Positions 18,863 through 30,237 of a stretch of DNA of 64,000 nucleotides are shown here, one piece after another; within the stretch, counting starts at the first letter, position 1; each line of letters starts with the position of its first letter. A program made the translations under genes and the position numbers. This DNA comes from Psychrosphaera haliotis. GTDB taxonomy: Bacteria > Pseudomonadota > Gammaproteobacteria > Enterobacterales > Alteromonadaceae. The stretch lies in NCBI RefSeq assembly GCF_009728465.1, contig NZ_WOCD01000005.1, positions 744,001 through 808,000 on the forward strand, written 5' to 3'. The notes under the pieces are model-generated. The model made no database searches. It was not told the origin of the DNA and saw only the letters and a list, made by a program, of their open reading frames with translations.

Positions 18863-21178
18863 ATGGACGTTTTTATTCCTAATCAGGAACCCGATCATCA
18901 CGGTTTAGCCGCGCTCAAACTTAATGAATTAAATGAACGTCAACATGAGGCCGTTACAGCACCGCCGCAAAATATGTTAGTCCTGGCAGGTGCGGGATCA
19001 GGTAAAACAAAAGTTCTTATTAGTCGAATTGGTTATTTAATAAGGGCGCATCACGTATCACCTTATTCTATTATGGCGGTTACCTTTACTAATAAAGCCG
19101 CTACAGAAATGCGCCACCGTTTAGAAGCGGTAATGGGTCATGGCACTGTGGGGTCTCAGTTTAGCAATCATGGTATGTGGATAGGTACTTTCCATGGTTT
19201 AGCGCATCGCTTTTTAAGAACTCACTTTAGAGAAGCTAAACTACCAGAGAGCTTCCAAGTTATAGACTCGGATGATCAACACCGATTAATTCGCCGATTA
19301 TTAAAAAGCCTCAATCTAGATGAAAAGCGTTATCCCGCTAAACAAATCATGTGGTATATCAACGGCAAAAAAGATGAAGGTCTGCGTCCAAAACATATTG
19401 AAACTTACGATCCAAATGAACAGGTGATGGTAAAAGTATATGAAGCTTATCAACAAGCTTGTGACCGAGCCGGTTTGGTGGATTTTGCTGAAATATTATT
19501 GCGCAGCCACGAAGTGTTAGCGACACACCCTGATGTGTTAAGTCATTATAGAAAACGCTTTCGTCACGTGCTGGTGGACGAGTTTCAAGATACCAACAGC
19601 ATTCAATACGCCTGGATTCAGTTAATTTCAGGTGGACATCCAGGCGGTGTTGCAGATGAGCTAGACCCTTCATACGTAATGATTGTTGGCGATGATGACC
19701 AATCCATTTATGGTTGGCGTGGTGCGAGAGTTGAGAATATACACAACTTCCAAAAAGACTTTGCCGATGTAGAAATTATTCGTCTTGAACAAAACTATCG
19801 TTCAACCGCAAATATACTAAAGGCGGCCAATGCCGTTATTTCAAATAACAGCGATCGACTCGGCAAGGACTTATGGACCGAAGATAAAGAAGGCGACCCA
19901 ATTGCGGTATATTCTTCGTTTAACGAAATCGAAGAGTCTAGGTTTGTTGTTGGTAATATTAAGAAGTGGCAAGAAGAAGGTGGCAGCTTATCCGATGCGG
20001 CCATTTTATATCGTAATAATGCTCAGTCTCGTGTTTTAGAGGAAGCGTTATTGCAAGCAGGCCTAAAATATCGAATTTATGGCGGGTTACGTTTCTTCGA
20101 GCGTCAAGAAATCAAAGATGCTCTGTCCTACCTAAGAATATTAGCGAACCGTGATGATGATGCGGCTTTTGAGCGTGTTATTAATACGCCAGCACGTGGA
20201 ATTGGTGATAAAACGTTACAAACCATTCGTGATGCAGCGAGAAGTCAAAGTATCACAATGTGGCAAGCGAGTGGCCGACTGATTAACGAAAATAGGTTGT
20301 CAGCACGTGCTTCGGGCGCATTACAAAAGTTTATTTCACTGGTTGATCAGCTAGAACAAGATGTATCCGAATTACCTTTGCATGAACAGGCGGATCAGGC
20401 GATACAAGCGTCTGGCCTAAAGGCCATGTATCAAGCGGAAAAAGGCGAAAAAGGTCAAACTCGAGTAGAAAACTTAGAGGAACTGGTGACGGCTTGTAAG
20501 CAGTACGAACCTGATGAAAACATGGAAGAAATGCCAATACTTTCTGCATTTTTATCTCATGCCTCGTTAGAGTCGGGCGAATCACAAGCTGACGACTATG
20601 AAGAAGCCGTACAGTTAATGACGTTACACAGTGCTAAAGGTTTGGAGTTTCCACTTGTATTTATGGTGGGTGTTGAAGAAGGCATGTTCCCGAGTCAACA
20701 AAGCGCAGATGCACCTGAGCGATTAGAAGAAGAAAGACGTTTGGCCTATGTAGGAATGACCCGAGCTCGCCAACGTTTATTTATTACTTATGCAGAAGTT
20801 AGGCGAATGTACGGCCAAGAGCATCGTCACCGCCCTTCTCGTTTTATTGCCGAAATACCAGAAGAGTGTCTGTATCATGTAAAACTGACCACGTCTGTTA
20901 GTCAACCGGCATACCGTAGCAGTAGCTCAAGTTATGGAAGTTCAACGGGTTACGGTTCAGGCTCTAGCTATTCATCACAGCCTAAAGCTGCCACTAACCA
21001 TGTAAAATTCACGGGGACAGGTTTCTCACTTGGACAGCGAGTTATGCATGCAAAGTTTGGTGAAGGTACGGTATTAAACTGCGAAGGTGACGGTGAGCAC
21101 GCTCGAATACAAGTTAACTTTGATCAGTTTGGCGCCAAGTGGTTAGTAACAACCTATGCAAAATTAACCGCTGTTTAA
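18863..21178 (+). CDS. uvrD: DNA helicase II UvrD
   Basis: A 771-residue SF1A helicase. Walker A AGAGSGKTKVL lies near residue 43, then TFTNKAATEMR, DEFQDTN (Walker B), GDDDQSIYGWRGA, and late motifs LMTLHSAKGLEFPLVF and YVGMTRARQRL. The C-terminus has a Ser/Gly/Tyr-rich linker and a final Tudor-like fold (GQRVMHAKFGEGTVLN). UvrD unwinds DNA in mismatch and nucleotide excision repair and removes RecA. tmcA starts directly after its stop. The nearby ATL protein would feed lesions to the UvrD pathway. Confidence 0.97.
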   Translation: MDVFIPNQEPDHHGLAALKLNELNERQHEAVTAPPQNMLVLAGAGSGKTKVLISRIGYLIRAHHVSPYSIMAVTFTNKAATEMRHRLEAVMGHGTVGSQFSNHGMWIGTFHGLAHRFLRTHFREAKLPESFQVIDSDDQHRLIRRLLKSLNLDEKRYPAKQIMWYINGKKDEGLRPKHIETYDPNEQVMVKVYEAYQQACDRAGLVDFAEILLRSHEVLATHPDVLSHYRKRFRHVLVDEFQDTNSIQYAWIQLISGGHPGGVADELDPSYVMIVGDDDQSIYGWRGARVENIHNFQKDFADVEIIRLEQNYRSTANILKAANAVISNNSDRLGKDLWTEDKEGDPIAVYSSFNEIEESRFVVGNIKKWQEEGGSLSDAAILYRNNAQSRVLEEALLQAGLKYRIYGGLRFFERQEIKDALSYLRILANRDDDAAFERVINTPARGIGDKTLQTIRDAARSQSITMWQASGRLINENRLSARASGALQKFISLVDQLEQDVSELPLHEQADQAIQASGLKAMYQAEKGEKGQTRVENLEELVTACKQYEPDENMEEMPILSAFLSHASLESGESQADDYEEAVQLMTLHSAKGLEFPLVFMVGVEEGMFPSQQSADAPERLEEERRLAYVGMTRARQRLFITYAEVRRMYGQEHRHRPSRFIAEIPEECLYHVKLTTSVSQPAYRSSSSSYGSSTGYGSGSSYSSQPKAATNHVKFTGTGFSLGQRVMHAKFGEGTVLNCEGDGEHARIQVNFDQFGAKWLVTTYAKLTAV

Positions 21179-23632
21179 ATGACAGACTTTATTGACTACA
21201 TTGCTCAGCTAAAGCAGAAGCTGTCCCAACAAAAACAACGGGGCATTGTTCGTTTAGTTGGCTCTGTTAGTCAGTGTTATGAGTGCATTTACCCGCTGAT
21301 TGAATCTTCAACAGATAGCTCACCGCAGGGTATTGAGCACCTTAAAATAATTCCCTTTTTAGAGCCCGAGTCATTGAGTGCAGACTCAGTGCTTAGAAAA
21401 AACGAATGGCGAATTAAAAAGTTTCGAAAATATCTAGGGCAAGAGTGTGGCATATTAATCTATGACGCCTATCAGGGGTTTAATGCAGATGCGGTTGCAG
21501 CTCTTTCTGGTGTTATTAAACAAGGCGGTGTACTTATCTTATTAACACCACCTGATGCTGAGTGGCTTGCCTTTCAAGACCCAGAGCAGAGTCGTTTTAT
21601 TTCTGAAAAGGTAAACGTTAGCGACATAGATAACAATTTTATCTCTCATCTGTTGAGTGTCTTGGAGAACAACTCAAATAACGGAGTTTATTTGTATAGT
21701 GCCGATAAAGGCATTACTGATGATTCCTTAGATTTAACTACTGAAAACAATTCTCAAAAAGCGTCTCAAAAAGCTTCACAAATAATTCAGGGGTCAACTT
21801 CTGGTGGTGCCTCTAATAGTTTCTCTAGTGATGTTTCTAATGGAAGCGCCGAAGTAAGCTTTCATGAATATGAAGAATCTAAAAGCGAAACTTATAAAAA
21901 CGTCAACGCTAAAAAAGACTCTCTTTACTTAACCACTGATCAAGATCGCGTAGCGATATCAATAACCGATCTTTTGAATACAAAACCAATAAATTCAAAG
22001 TGTTTAAACAAACTTATCACTGGTTGTTATATTGATGAAAGTAAGTTACAAGATTGTTTATTGATTACAGCAGATAGAGGTCGAGGGAAGTCTTCGGTCA
22101 TAGGTATTGCGGTAGCTCAATGGTTAAATCAGCAATCAGTTGATCGCCCTTTTAATATTGTTGTTACGTCTTCCAGCCTAGATTCTACCGGTATTTTAAC
22201 GGGACATTTTAGTCGCTTGTTACGTGTTACAAATCCCACCATTAAATTTTGTTCACCCGATCATATAATTAGTCAGTCAGAAGACTTTAAAAACAGCATA
22301 GACTTGTTGATTATTGATGAAGCGGCAAGTTTGCCAGTAACTGTTGTAAAAGAACTGGTAGGCCTAACGGGTAAGGTTATCTTAGCAACAACAATTCATG
22401 GTTATGAGGGCACAGGCAGAGGGTTTGAATACAAACTTAAGCCTTGGCTTAAAGATAGCTTTAATAATTATCAGCATGAAATACTAACTCAGCCCGTTCG
22501 ATGGACTGAAAACGACGATCTAGAACGCATTGTAAATCAGGGCATTTGTTTTATAAAAGAAGAAAGCTCATCAATATCAAACACTGTCATTCAGTTGCAA
22601 GTTAATGGGGCTATAGTCAGTGATTCTGCAGAACAAAGAATCTTTACTAAACTATCTGCAAAGCAACTGCTTCAAACAGGTCAGATTGCCGATGTTTTTG
22701 GACTATTAACCGAAGCTCATTATCAAACGTCACCGAATGATTTACGGGCCATGCTGGATAATCCAGATATGGAAATATTTGGGCTATTTGAAGATAATGA
22801 ATTAATCGCGACTGCACTCATTTCCTTAGAGGGTGGTTTTGAACCTGAGCTTGATGGCAATTTAATGGGCGATATACAAAAAGGAATTAGGCGACCGAGA
22901 GGCCACTTGTTTCCGCAGTCTCTATTAGCTCATTGTGGTTATGCTAACGCAGGGTATTTCAAATATGCGAGAGTTGTAAGGATTGCAGTTACGCCATCAA
23001 TGCAGTCACAGGGCTTAGGTAGTGAGCTGTTGGCCAATATAGAGTCGTATTATGAAAGTAATTCAGAAATAGACTTTTTATGCACTAGTTTCGGTTTTGA
23101 TATAAAGGTGTCGAATTTCTGGACAAACAATGCATTTATCCCATTACGACTAGGATTAAAGGCTGATACAAGTACAGGGTTAGTCAGTATTTTTATGGCC
23201 AAAGCACTAAACTCCGACGCTGCAGCATCACTAGAGTTATGGCAACAACGCTGTATTGACACGATAAATACTGAGCTTGAAATAGGCCAACGGAAAAACC
23301 AACAGGATGCAGCTAATTCGCTTATCCAGGCTTTTGAAGCTTCTCCTCCAGCTGGCTACTCTATATGGTCGAAAAACCAGAATTGGCTCGATTTGAATCA
23401 TTTAGGTTCGCATCACCGTTCGCCGGATAGTTGCTTTTTTGCGGTACAGACTATTTTAAAAGAAACGTCGAATAAGCCTTTTGAGTTACTAAAGGATAAG
23501 TTTTTAAATAGCTTGAGTAACAAAGAGCTAATTATTAATTATCAATGTACTGGTGAAAAAGAATTAGTAAAAAATATTCGAAATCAGACGGTTAAACTTT
23601 TGAATACGTATGTAGAGGAGTTCAAACGTTAG
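21179..23632 (+). CDS. tmcA: tRNA(Met) cytidine acetyltransferase TmcA
   Basis: An 817-residue TmcA that makes N4-acetylcytidine at the wobble base of elongator tRNA-Met using ATP and acetyl-CoA. An N-terminal DUF1726 domain is followed by a RecD-like helicase module with P-loop ADRGRGKSS (~297-305) and Walker B IDEAASLP, a GNAT acetyltransferase (VTPSMQSQGLGSELLANIE, near 602) and a C-terminal tRNA-binding tail. Residues ~185-245 form a Ser/Asn-rich low-complexity insert between the first two domains, longer than I expect. The ATG abuts the uvrD TAA, so the two are co-transcribed. Confidence 0.95.
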   Translation: MTDFIDYIAQLKQKLSQQKQRGIVRLVGSVSQCYECIYPLIESSTDSSPQGIEHLKIIPFLEPESLSADSVLRKNEWRIKKFRKYLGQECGILIYDAYQGFNADAVAALSGVIKQGGVLILLTPPDAEWLAFQDPEQSRFISEKVNVSDIDNNFISHLLSVLENNSNNGVYLYSADKGITDDSLDLTTENNSQKASQKASQIIQGSTSGGASNSFSSDVSNGSAEVSFHEYEESKSETYKNVNAKKDSLYLTTDQDRVAISITDLLNTKPINSKCLNKLITGCYIDESKLQDCLLITADRGRGKSSVIGIAVAQWLNQQSVDRPFNIVVTSSSLDSTGILTGHFSRLLRVTNPTIKFCSPDHIISQSEDFKNSIDLLIIDEAASLPVTVVKELVGLTGKVILATTIHGYEGTGRGFEYKLKPWLKDSFNNYQHEILTQPVRWTENDDLERIVNQGICFIKEESSSISNTVIQLQVNGAIVSDSAEQRIFTKLSAKQLLQTGQIADVFGLLTEAHYQTSPNDLRAMLDNPDMEIFGLFEDNELIATALISLEGGFEPELDGNLMGDIQKGIRRPRGHLFPQSLLAHCGYANAGYFKYARVVRIAVTPSMQSQGLGSELLANIESYYESNSEIDFLCTSFGFDIKVSNFWTNNAFIPLRLGLKADTSTGLVSIFMAKALNSDAAASLELWQQRCIDTINTELEIGQRKNQQDAANSLIQAFEASPPAGYSIWSKNQNWLDLNHLGSHHRSPDSCFFAVQTILKETSNKPFELLKDKFLNSLSNKELIINYQCTGEKELVKNIRNQTVKLLNTYVEEFKR

Positions 23633-23693
23633 AGCTTACTGCGCCTACCTTATATCCTGTTGAGCATAATAAAAAGAAAGACAGGATCAATTC

Positions 23694-25799
23694 ATGCGAT
23701 TTATATCTGCAACACTTCTCTTACTTAGTAGCTCAGCTTGTTTAGCGGAAACCGTTACCATTACATCACCAAACGGCAATATCATTGTTCAAGTTAATGA
23801 CGACAAAGAACAAGTTGAATATACCGTTTCATTTAAAGATCAGATGGTTATAGAGCCTTCTTTATTAGGTTTAGTATTTAAAGAACAAGCGTCGTTTACG
23901 TCTAACTTTAACATCGACGGCACAGAAAAAAATACTCACCAAAGTGAGTGGCAACAACCTTGGGGTGAGCAAACGGTTATTAAAGATCACCATAACTACG
24001 CCAGCATTACGCTAAAAAATAGCCAGCTACCTAACCACCAAACGAATAAAGGTTGGTTCTCTGAGTTAATTTCTCCAACCCCAGCAACATTAAATGCACA
24101 ATATACATTAGAGGTTAAGGTATTTGATGATGGAATTGGTTTTCGTTATCTAGTGCCAAATCAAGATGGTTTTGAGCATATTGAGTTAATTAAAGAAGCT
24201 ACTGAGTTCACCATTGCTAATGCTCATGACACTACTGCATATTGGATCCCGGCTCGTGGTTGGAACCGTTATGAGTACACCTATAACGAAACGCCATTAT
24301 CTGAAGCGGCCCATATACATACACCAGCTACTTTTAAAACGAAGAACAACGTTCATTTAAGCATACATGAAGCTGCGTTAGTTGATTATGCTGCCATGAC
24401 GCTAAATCAACGCCGCCCTGGTAAATATATTGCCGACTTAACTCCTTGGTCAGATGGCGTCGCAGTCAAGTCTGACAATGGATTAACGTCATCTTGGCGT
24501 ACAATTCAAATCGCAGAAAATGCCGCAGAACTACTAAACTCTCACTTAATACTTAATTTAAACGAACCAAATAAGCTAGGCGACGTTTCATGGGTTAAGC
24601 CTGGTAAATATGTTGGTATTTGGTGGGAAATGCACATCAATAAATCGACTTGGGGAAGCGGTGAGAAACATGGCGCTACAACTCAAAATACTAAGTACTT
24701 CATGGACTTTGCAAGCGAATATGGTTTTGACGGTGTTCTTGTTGAAGGTTGGAATATAGGTTGGGATGGAGACTGGTTCTTTAACGGCGACGTTTTTAGT
24801 TTCACTGAAAATTATGATGACTTTGATATCAACGCATTAAGTGAATACGGTAATGATAAAGGCGCAAAATTAATTGGCCATCATGAAACATCAGGTAATG
24901 TGACAAATTATAGAAACCAAATGCAAGACGCATTAGATTTATATAAAAAACATGGTGTTGAGCAGATAAAAACCGGTTATGTTGCCGATGGTGGCAATAT
25001 TAAAAGAATAGACGAAAACGGAATTGTTAGAAAAGAATGGCACGATGGCCAGTTTATGGTTAACGAGTATTTATTTAACGTTACTGAAGCGGCGAAAAGA
25101 AAGATAAGTATTAATACTCACGAACCGATTAAAGACACGGGGTTACGCAGAACTTATCCAAACTGGTTATCTAGAGAAGGCGCAAGAGGTCAGGAGTTTA
25201 ATGCATGGGGCAATCCACCAAATCCTCCTGAGCATTTACCAATGTTAGCGTTTACTCGGATGTTGTCAGGCCCTATGGACTTTACACCGGGTATTTTTGA
25301 TATGGGCTTCAATGGCTTAGAGGCTGATAAAAATAGACCACAAACTACGCTTGCTAAACAATTAGCGGCCTATGTTGTACTTTATAGCCCAATCCAAATG
25401 GCTGCAGACTTACCAGAAAATTACCTAGCTAAGCGAGATGCGTTTCAGTTTATTCTAGATGTACCGACAGACTGGACTAAAAGTATTGGTTTAGCGGGTG
25501 AGGTAGGTGATTTTGTTGTAATGGCTCGACAGGCAAAACAAACAGAGCGTTACTCTGGAGATGATTGGTTTGTTGGTGCGGTAACGAATGAAGATGCACG
25601 TACGGTTGATATTTCTTTAGACTTTTTAGATGCAAACAAGCAGTACGAAGCACAAATTTATCGAGACGGCGACAATGCGCATTGGGAAACTAATCCGTAT
25701 GAGTATGTTATTGAGACACAACAAGTGTCGTCAAAAGACAAAATGACTTTGAAGCTGGTTGCATCTGGTGGCACGGCTATTAGGTTTAAGGCTTTGTAA
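23694..25799 (+). CDS. Glycoside hydrolase family 97 alpha-glucosidase-type enzyme
   Basis: A 701-residue exported enzyme: signal peptide (residues 1-18, cleavage near CLAE), N-terminal super-sandwich domain, (beta/alpha)8 core and C-terminal beta domain, as in GH97. Catalytic-region motifs are EGWNIGWDGDW, KTGYVADGG, NTHEPIKDTGLRRTYPNW and REGARGQEFNAWGNPP. Gly in KTGYV where retaining members have Asp points to the inverting (SusB-like) group that releases glucose from alpha-glucans. No SusC/D or other carbohydrate genes are nearby. A bidirectional terminator separates it from trkA. Confidence 0.88.
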   Translation: MRFISATLLLLSSSACLAETVTITSPNGNIIVQVNDDKEQVEYTVSFKDQMVIEPSLLGLVFKEQASFTSNFNIDGTEKNTHQSEWQQPWGEQTVIKDHHNYASITLKNSQLPNHQTNKGWFSELISPTPATLNAQYTLEVKVFDDGIGFRYLVPNQDGFEHIELIKEATEFTIANAHDTTAYWIPARGWNRYEYTYNETPLSEAAHIHTPATFKTKNNVHLSIHEAALVDYAAMTLNQRRPGKYIADLTPWSDGVAVKSDNGLTSSWRTIQIAENAAELLNSHLILNLNEPNKLGDVSWVKPGKYVGIWWEMHINKSTWGSGEKHGATTQNTKYFMDFASEYGFDGVLVEGWNIGWDGDWFFNGDVFSFTENYDDFDINALSEYGNDKGAKLIGHHETSGNVTNYRNQMQDALDLYKKHGVEQIKTGYVADGGNIKRIDENGIVRKEWHDGQFMVNEYLFNVTEAAKRKISINTHEPIKDTGLRRTYPNWLSREGARGQEFNAWGNPPNPPEHLPMLAFTRMLSGPMDFTPGIFDMGFNGLEADKNRPQTTLAKQLAAYVVLYSPIQMAADLPENYLAKRDAFQFILDVPTDWTKSIGLAGEVGDFVVMARQAKQTERYSGDDWFVGAVTNEDARTVDISLDFLDANKQYEAQIYRDGDNAHWETNPYEYVIETQQVSSKDKMTLKLVASGGTAIRFKAL

Positions 25800-25860
25800 A
25801 AAGACAGGAAGCTGAAGCGTGGACTGCGTCTACGTTTCTTGGCTGAATATAATTAATTAC

Positions 25861-25888
25861 AAAAAGGACCTATATTCAGGTCCTTTTT
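25861..25888. terminator. Bidirectional terminator between GH97 gene and trkA
   Basis: AAAAAGGACC (25861-25870), loop TATATTCA, GGTCCTTTTT (25879-25888): perfect 10-bp arms with A and T runs, placed between two convergent genes. It should terminate both. Confidence 0.9.
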
Positions 25889-25952
25889 ATAACACACAGC
25901 TTTTATAACAAACAGCTTTTACAAGTCACTGCTATTTGTTGGTAGCCGTTAA

Positions 25953-27329
25953 CTAGAGGAAAAGCGCAGAGACTTGGAATAGTTTTTCCACTTCGTTGAT
26001 GTGCTTTTTATCAATCAAAAATAGAATCACATGATCTTCGCTTTCAATAACCGTATCATCGTGAGCAATGATGACTTCTGCATTTCTTACAATTGCACCT
26101 ATGGTGGTTTGTGGCGGCAGTTTTAGTTCTTGAATTGAACGCCCCACTACCTTAGATGTGTTCTTGTCACCATGAGCAATTGCTTCAATCGCCTCTGCAG
26201 CTCCACGTCGAAGTGAGTAAACATTTACTACGTCGCCTTTTCGAACGTGAGTCAACAATGCAGATATAGTCGCTTGTTGTGGAGAGATAGCAATATCAAC
26301 ATCCCTACCCTGTACCAAATCGACATAAGCACTACGTTGAATAAGTACCATGGTTTTCTGAACGCCCATCTTTTTAGCGAGCATTGCAGACATGATATTT
26401 GCTTCATCATCGTTTGTTACCGCAATGAAGACATCGGTTTGTTCTATTTGTTCTTCGGCTAACAATTCCTGATCTGACGCATCGCCAGTAAAAACAGTAG
26501 TATGTTCAAGTAATTGAGATAAGCTTTCAGCCCGTTGTTGATCCATTTCAATCAACTTCACTCGGTATCTTTTTTCTAATATTTTCGCTAAACCTGCACC
26601 AATATTACCGCCACCCACAATCATTATACGTTTGTAACTGTCTTCTAGCTTTTGTAGCTCTTCCATTACCTGGCGAATATGTTTGGTGGCAACAATAAAG
26701 AAAACCTCATCGTCAGCTTCAATAACTGTATTTCCCACTGGCTTTATAGCTTGGCCCTTTCGGTAAATAGCAGCAACTCGAGTTTCAACGTTGGGAATGT
26801 GCTCTTTTAGTGTTGATAGTGCGTAACCAACCAAAGAACCACCATAATAAGCTTTTACGGCAACAAGGGAGACTAAACCATTAGCAAATTCTAAAACTTG
26901 AAGGGCACCTGGAGATTCAATAAGTCGGTGTATGTACTTAGTCACTAATTCTTCCGGGGCAATGTACTTGTCCACAGGTAAGTCACTATTTTGGAATAAC
27001 TGCTCTTGATAAAGTAGGTAAGCTTGAGAACGAATCCGAGCAATCTTTTTAGGGGTATTAAAAATACTATACGCCACCTGACACGCCATCATGTTGACTT
27101 CGTCACTGCGCGTTACCGCGATCAGCATGTCAGCATGCTCTGCGCCAGCTTGCCTTAACACATCTGGGTGTGAACAGTGCCCAACAACAACTTGTAAGTC
27201 ATATTTATCTTGAAGCGTATGCAGCGGTTCAGGATCAATATCCACCATAGTGATATCGTTTTCTTCACCTGCTAAATTTTCAGCAAGAGTGGCACCAACT
27301 TGACCTGCCCCTAAGATAATTATTTTCAT
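25953..27329 (-). CDS. trkA: Trk system potassium transporter TrkA (peripheral NAD-binding)
   Basis: A 458-residue cytoplasmic regulator of TrkH/G potassium uptake made of two RCK modules. Rossmann motifs are [13 protein letters not shown] at the N-terminus and [13 protein letters not shown] near residue 240; each is followed by a TrkA-C domain. Length equals E. coli TrkA (458). Order trkA-rsmB-fmt-def on one strand is as in E. coli. Confidence 0.97.
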   Translation of the reverse strand: MKIIILGAGQVGATLAENLAGEENDITMVDIDPEPLHTLQDKYDLQVVVGHCSHPDVLRQAGAEHADMLIAVTRSDEVNMMACQVAYSIFNTPKKIARIRSQAYLLYQEQLFQNSDLPVDKYIAPEELVTKYIHRLIESPGALQVLEFANGLVSLVAVKAYYGGSLVGYALSTLKEHIPNVETRVAAIYRKGQAIKPVGNTVIEADDEVFFIVATKHIRQVMEELQKLEDSYKRIMIVGGGNIGAGLAKILEKRYRVKLIEMDQQRAESLSQLLEHTTVFTGDASDQELLAEEQIEQTDVFIAVTNDDEANIMSAMLAKKMGVQKTMVLIQRSAYVDLVQGRDVDIAISPQQATISALLTHVRKGDVVNVYSLRRGAAEAIEAIAHGDKNTSKVVGRSIQELKLPPQTTIGAIVRNAEVIIAHDDTVIESEDHVILFLIDKKHINEVEKLFQVSALFL

Positions 27330-27356
27330 AGTATTTGGTTTACTAACCTATCAATT

Positions 27357-28661
27357 TTATTGTTGTTTTTGTATGCGACAGTAATAGAAACCATCCATAT
27401 TATGCTCACCAGGTAAAATTTGCCAGCCCGGATTTTCAATTGACTCTTCACCGCTTATTGGTGAATTAATAGGGATTAATTTAGCGTCTGCCTGAGAGGC
27501 TAAAAATGCTTTCATAAGGTCTTTATTTTCGCTAGGTAAAATAGAGCAAGTGGCATAAACCATTATTCCACCTGGCTTTAGTTTTGCCCAAAGCGTATTA
27601 AGTATGCCTTTTTGCACACCGGCTAAGTTATCAATATCTTCAGAACGTCTTAACCATTTTATGTCAGGGTGACGTCTGATAACACCAGTAGCAGAACACG
27701 GTGCATCTAATAAAATGCGATCAAATTGCGTCTCTGGCAATGTGGCAGGGATAGTTAAATCGCCTTGAATAAGTGTCGCCGTTTCGCCTAAGCGCTCTAA
27801 ATTTTCAGTGACGCGGTCTAAACGTGTTTGATCAATATCGGCTGCGGTAACGTCACATTTGGCTAAATCTAAAATGTGGCAAGTTTTACCACCAGGAGCC
27901 GCACAGGCATCAAGCACAGATTCCCCATCTTCAGGAGACAGTAAGTGGGCTGCATGTTGAGCTGCTCCGTCTTGAACCGTAAACCAACCTTGCTCAAATC
28001 CAGGCAATTTATCTACTGGTTTTGGTGCCGCTAATAATATGGCATTCGCATCAGCTAATGGTTGAGAGTATTCAATTTTCGCGTCATCTAATGCATCGCA
28101 AAACTCAGTAGTTGATACATTATTAGTATGAACTCTTAGCCACATTGGTGCGCGTTCTAAGTTCGACGTTAAAATCGATTGCCATTGATCAGGATAAGCG
28201 TCTTGCACCCTTTTAATAAACCAGCTTGGGTGGCTATATTCAGTTACAGGATTGTTTATTTTTGAAAAAAGGTTGTCTCTATTGCGCATAAAGTTACGCA
28301 GACAGGCATTAATTAGCCCTTTTAAACCTTGCGCTTTAAGACTTACCGCCGCTTGAACCGTTTCAGCAACGGCAGCGTGCTGTGGAATTCGCATTTCTTC
28401 TAGCTGATAAATTCCAATAATGATCAAGTGGTGGAATAAACGTTGTTTACCTTTCAGCTTTTTTGATAGCAACTGGTTAGTAATCGCGTCAAAGCGAGGA
28501 AAAAAGCGTATTGCGCCAAAACACATCTCTTGCAATAAGGCATGATCTTTTGCAGGTATTTTAAGCTGAGCTTTTGGCAACGCTTCAGATAAAGAAACAC
28601 CTTTATCCATAACCGCTAAAAGTGTTTCCGCGGCCGCCGCTCTTACATTTGTTACTTTCAT
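27357..28661 (-). CDS. rsmB: 16S rRNA (cytosine-967-C5)-methyltransferase RsmB
   Basis: A 434-residue protein with an N-terminal NusB-like RNA-binding domain and a C-terminal SAM methyltransferase. SAM motif [15 protein letters not shown], motif [11 protein letters not shown] and the catalytic Cys in [11 protein letters not shown] are all visible. It methylates C967 of 16S rRNA. Its ATG overlaps the fmt stop (ATGA), so translation is coupled. Confidence 0.97.
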   Translation of the reverse strand: MKVTNVRAAAAETLLAVMDKGVSLSEALPKAQLKIPAKDHALLQEMCFGAIRFFPRFDAITNQLLSKKLKGKQRLFHHLIIIGIYQLEEMRIPQHAAVAETVQAAVSLKAQGLKGLINACLRNFMRNRDNLFSKINNPVTEYSHPSWFIKRVQDAYPDQWQSILTSNLERAPMWLRVHTNNVSTTEFCDALDDAKIEYSQPLADANAILLAAPKPVDKLPGFEQGWFTVQDGAAQHAAHLLSPEDGESVLDACAAPGGKTCHILDLAKCDVTAADIDQTRLDRVTENLERLGETATLIQGDLTIPATLPETQFDRILLDAPCSATGVIRRHPDIKWLRRSEDIDNLAGVQKGILNTLWAKLKPGGIMVYATCSILPSENKDLMKAFLASQADAKLIPINSPISGEESIENPGWQILPGEHNMDGFYYCRIQKQQ

Positions 28662-29608
28662 TTAATTATACTTCCTGGAACAACCCATTCGCCACGACCG
28701 TTAACAAAGTCCGATGCACTCATAGGTTTTTTACCCGGAGGTTGGAGTTGCATAATGTTAAGCACGCCCTTTCCGGTAGCTATCGCAATTCCGTTTTTGT
28801 CTGCTGATAAAATAGTACCTGGTGCCGCATTAGTGCTTTCACTAACCACATTTGCTTGCCAAATTTTAATTGTATGTTCAGCTAACTGAGTAGTGGCGAC
28901 AGGCCAAGGTTGATAACCACGAATATTACGCTCAATTTGTTCAGCAGAATCAGACCAGTTTATGATGGCTTCTTCTTTAGTTAATTTGTGCGCATAGGTT
29001 GCTTCGTTGTCATCTTGTTTGATGGCTACAATGTCGTTGTTGGCAATTTTATTTACCGCAGTGACTAGAGCTTTAGGACCAAGCTGTTGAAGCTTCTCAT
29101 AAACACTGCCGCTAGTATCAGAGCTTTCAATATCACAGGTTTCAATCAGTAACATGTCTCCAGTGTCCAAGCCAATGTCCATTTGCATTATGGTAACACC
29201 GGTTTGTGCATCACCCGTCAGAACGGCTCTTTGAATAGGTGCCGCACCGCGCCATTTAGGTAAAATAGAACCATGAACATTGATGCAACCTAGTTTTGGC
29301 GTATCAAGTACCGCTTTAGGTAAAATAAGCCCATAGGCCACTACAATCATTAAATCGGCATTAAGCGCTGCTAATTCTTGTTGTGCTTCTTCAACCTTAA
29401 ATGTTTGAGGCTGAAATACTGGAATGTCATGTTCCAAAGCAACGCTCTTAACCGCGCTTGGTTGTAGTTTTTTACCACGGCCCGCAGGACGATCAGGCTG
29501 TGTATAACAGCCAACTATGTTGAAGTTCTCAGTAATTAAATGTGAAAGGTGTTGTGCTGCAAATTCTGGAGTACCAGCAAACACAATTCTTAAAGGCGAA
29601 GAGGTCAT
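28658..29608 (-). CDS. fmt: Methionyl-tRNA formyltransferase
   Basis: A 316-residue enzyme that formylates Met-tRNAfMet with 10-formyl-THF. The active-site block [18 protein letters not shown], the upstream [12 protein letters not shown] and the loop [16 protein letters not shown] are characteristic. The C-terminal tRNA-binding domain ends near FVNGRGEW. It follows def by 14 bp; formylation and deformylation genes are adjacent as in E. coli. Confidence 0.98.
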   Translation of the reverse strand: MTSSPLRIVFAGTPEFAAQHLSHLITENFNIVGCYTQPDRPAGRGKKLQPSAVKSVALEHDIPVFQPQTFKVEEAQQELAALNADLMIVVAYGLILPKAVLDTPKLGCINVHGSILPKWRGAAPIQRAVLTGDAQTGVTIMQMDIGLDTGDMLLIETCDIESSDTSGSVYEKLQQLGPKALVTAVNKIANNDIVAIKQDDNEATYAHKLTKEEAIINWSDSAEQIERNIRGYQPWPVATTQLAEHTIKIWQANVVSESTNAAPGTILSADKNGIAIATGKGVLNIMQLQPPGKKPMSASDFVNGRGEWVVPGSIIK

Positions 29609-29622
29609 ATTTTACCTAAGTT

Positions 29623-30129
29623 TTATTGAGCGGCTAATTTAGCTTCTTTAGCTAGCTTTTTCTTAATTCGTTCACGTTTTAACGGTGATAAATAATCAAC
29701 AAATAATTTACCATCCAAGTGGTCATTTTCGTGTTGAATACAAATTGCCAATAAGCCTTCGGCATCCATTTCAAATGTATTGCCATCACGGTCAAGCGCT
29801 CGCACTGTGACGGTTTCGCCACGTTCAACTTTTGCATAACAGTGAGGAACCGACAAACAACCTTCCTCGTTGATCATCATGCCTTCTTTAGAAATAATTT
29901 CAGGGTTAATAAACACGTGAGGTTCACGTTCTTCATCACCGCAATCAGTTACAAATAAACGAACGTGTTGGTTTACTTGTGATGCCGCTAGTCCTACACC
30001 GTTTTCGTCATACATGGTTTCAAACATGTCATCAATAAGAGTTTTTATAGTGTCATCAACTACTTCTATCGGTTTTGCTACCGTACGTAGTCGCTCATCA
30101 GGAAAACGTAATACGTCTAAAATTGCCAT
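29623..30129 (-). CDS. def: Peptide deformylase
   Basis: A 168-residue metalloenzyme that removes the N-formyl group from new proteins. The three motifs are [16 protein letters not shown] and QHENDHLDG (HExxH), giving the Cys-His-His metal site. I set the ATG at 30129 ([15 protein letters not shown]), matching the family length (E. coli 169); an upstream TTG at 30150 would add seven doubtful residues. Divergent from the LysM gene, with about 110 bp between that must hold both promoters. Confidence 0.97.
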   Translation of the reverse strand: MAILDVLRFPDERLRTVAKPIEVVDDTIKTLIDDMFETMYDENGVGLAASQVNQHVRLFVTDCGDEEREPHVFINPEIISKEGMMINEEGCLSVPHCYAKVERGETVTVRALDRDGNTFEMDAEGLLAICIQHENDHLDGKLFVDYLSPLKRERIKKKLAKEAKLAAQ

Positions 30130-30237
30130 AATCTTTTTATGCCTCGCCAAATAACATCGTGTACTTGTAATTTTAACTGTTTAGATTCACTATTAACAGA
30201 ACAACATGTTGATAATAATAATTATAGGGAAAAGGGA

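Noticed and set aside
25890-25922. Imperfect repeat of CTTTTATAACA after the GH97 terminator
   Set aside because: Only about two copies, AT-rich and short; no structure beyond chance.
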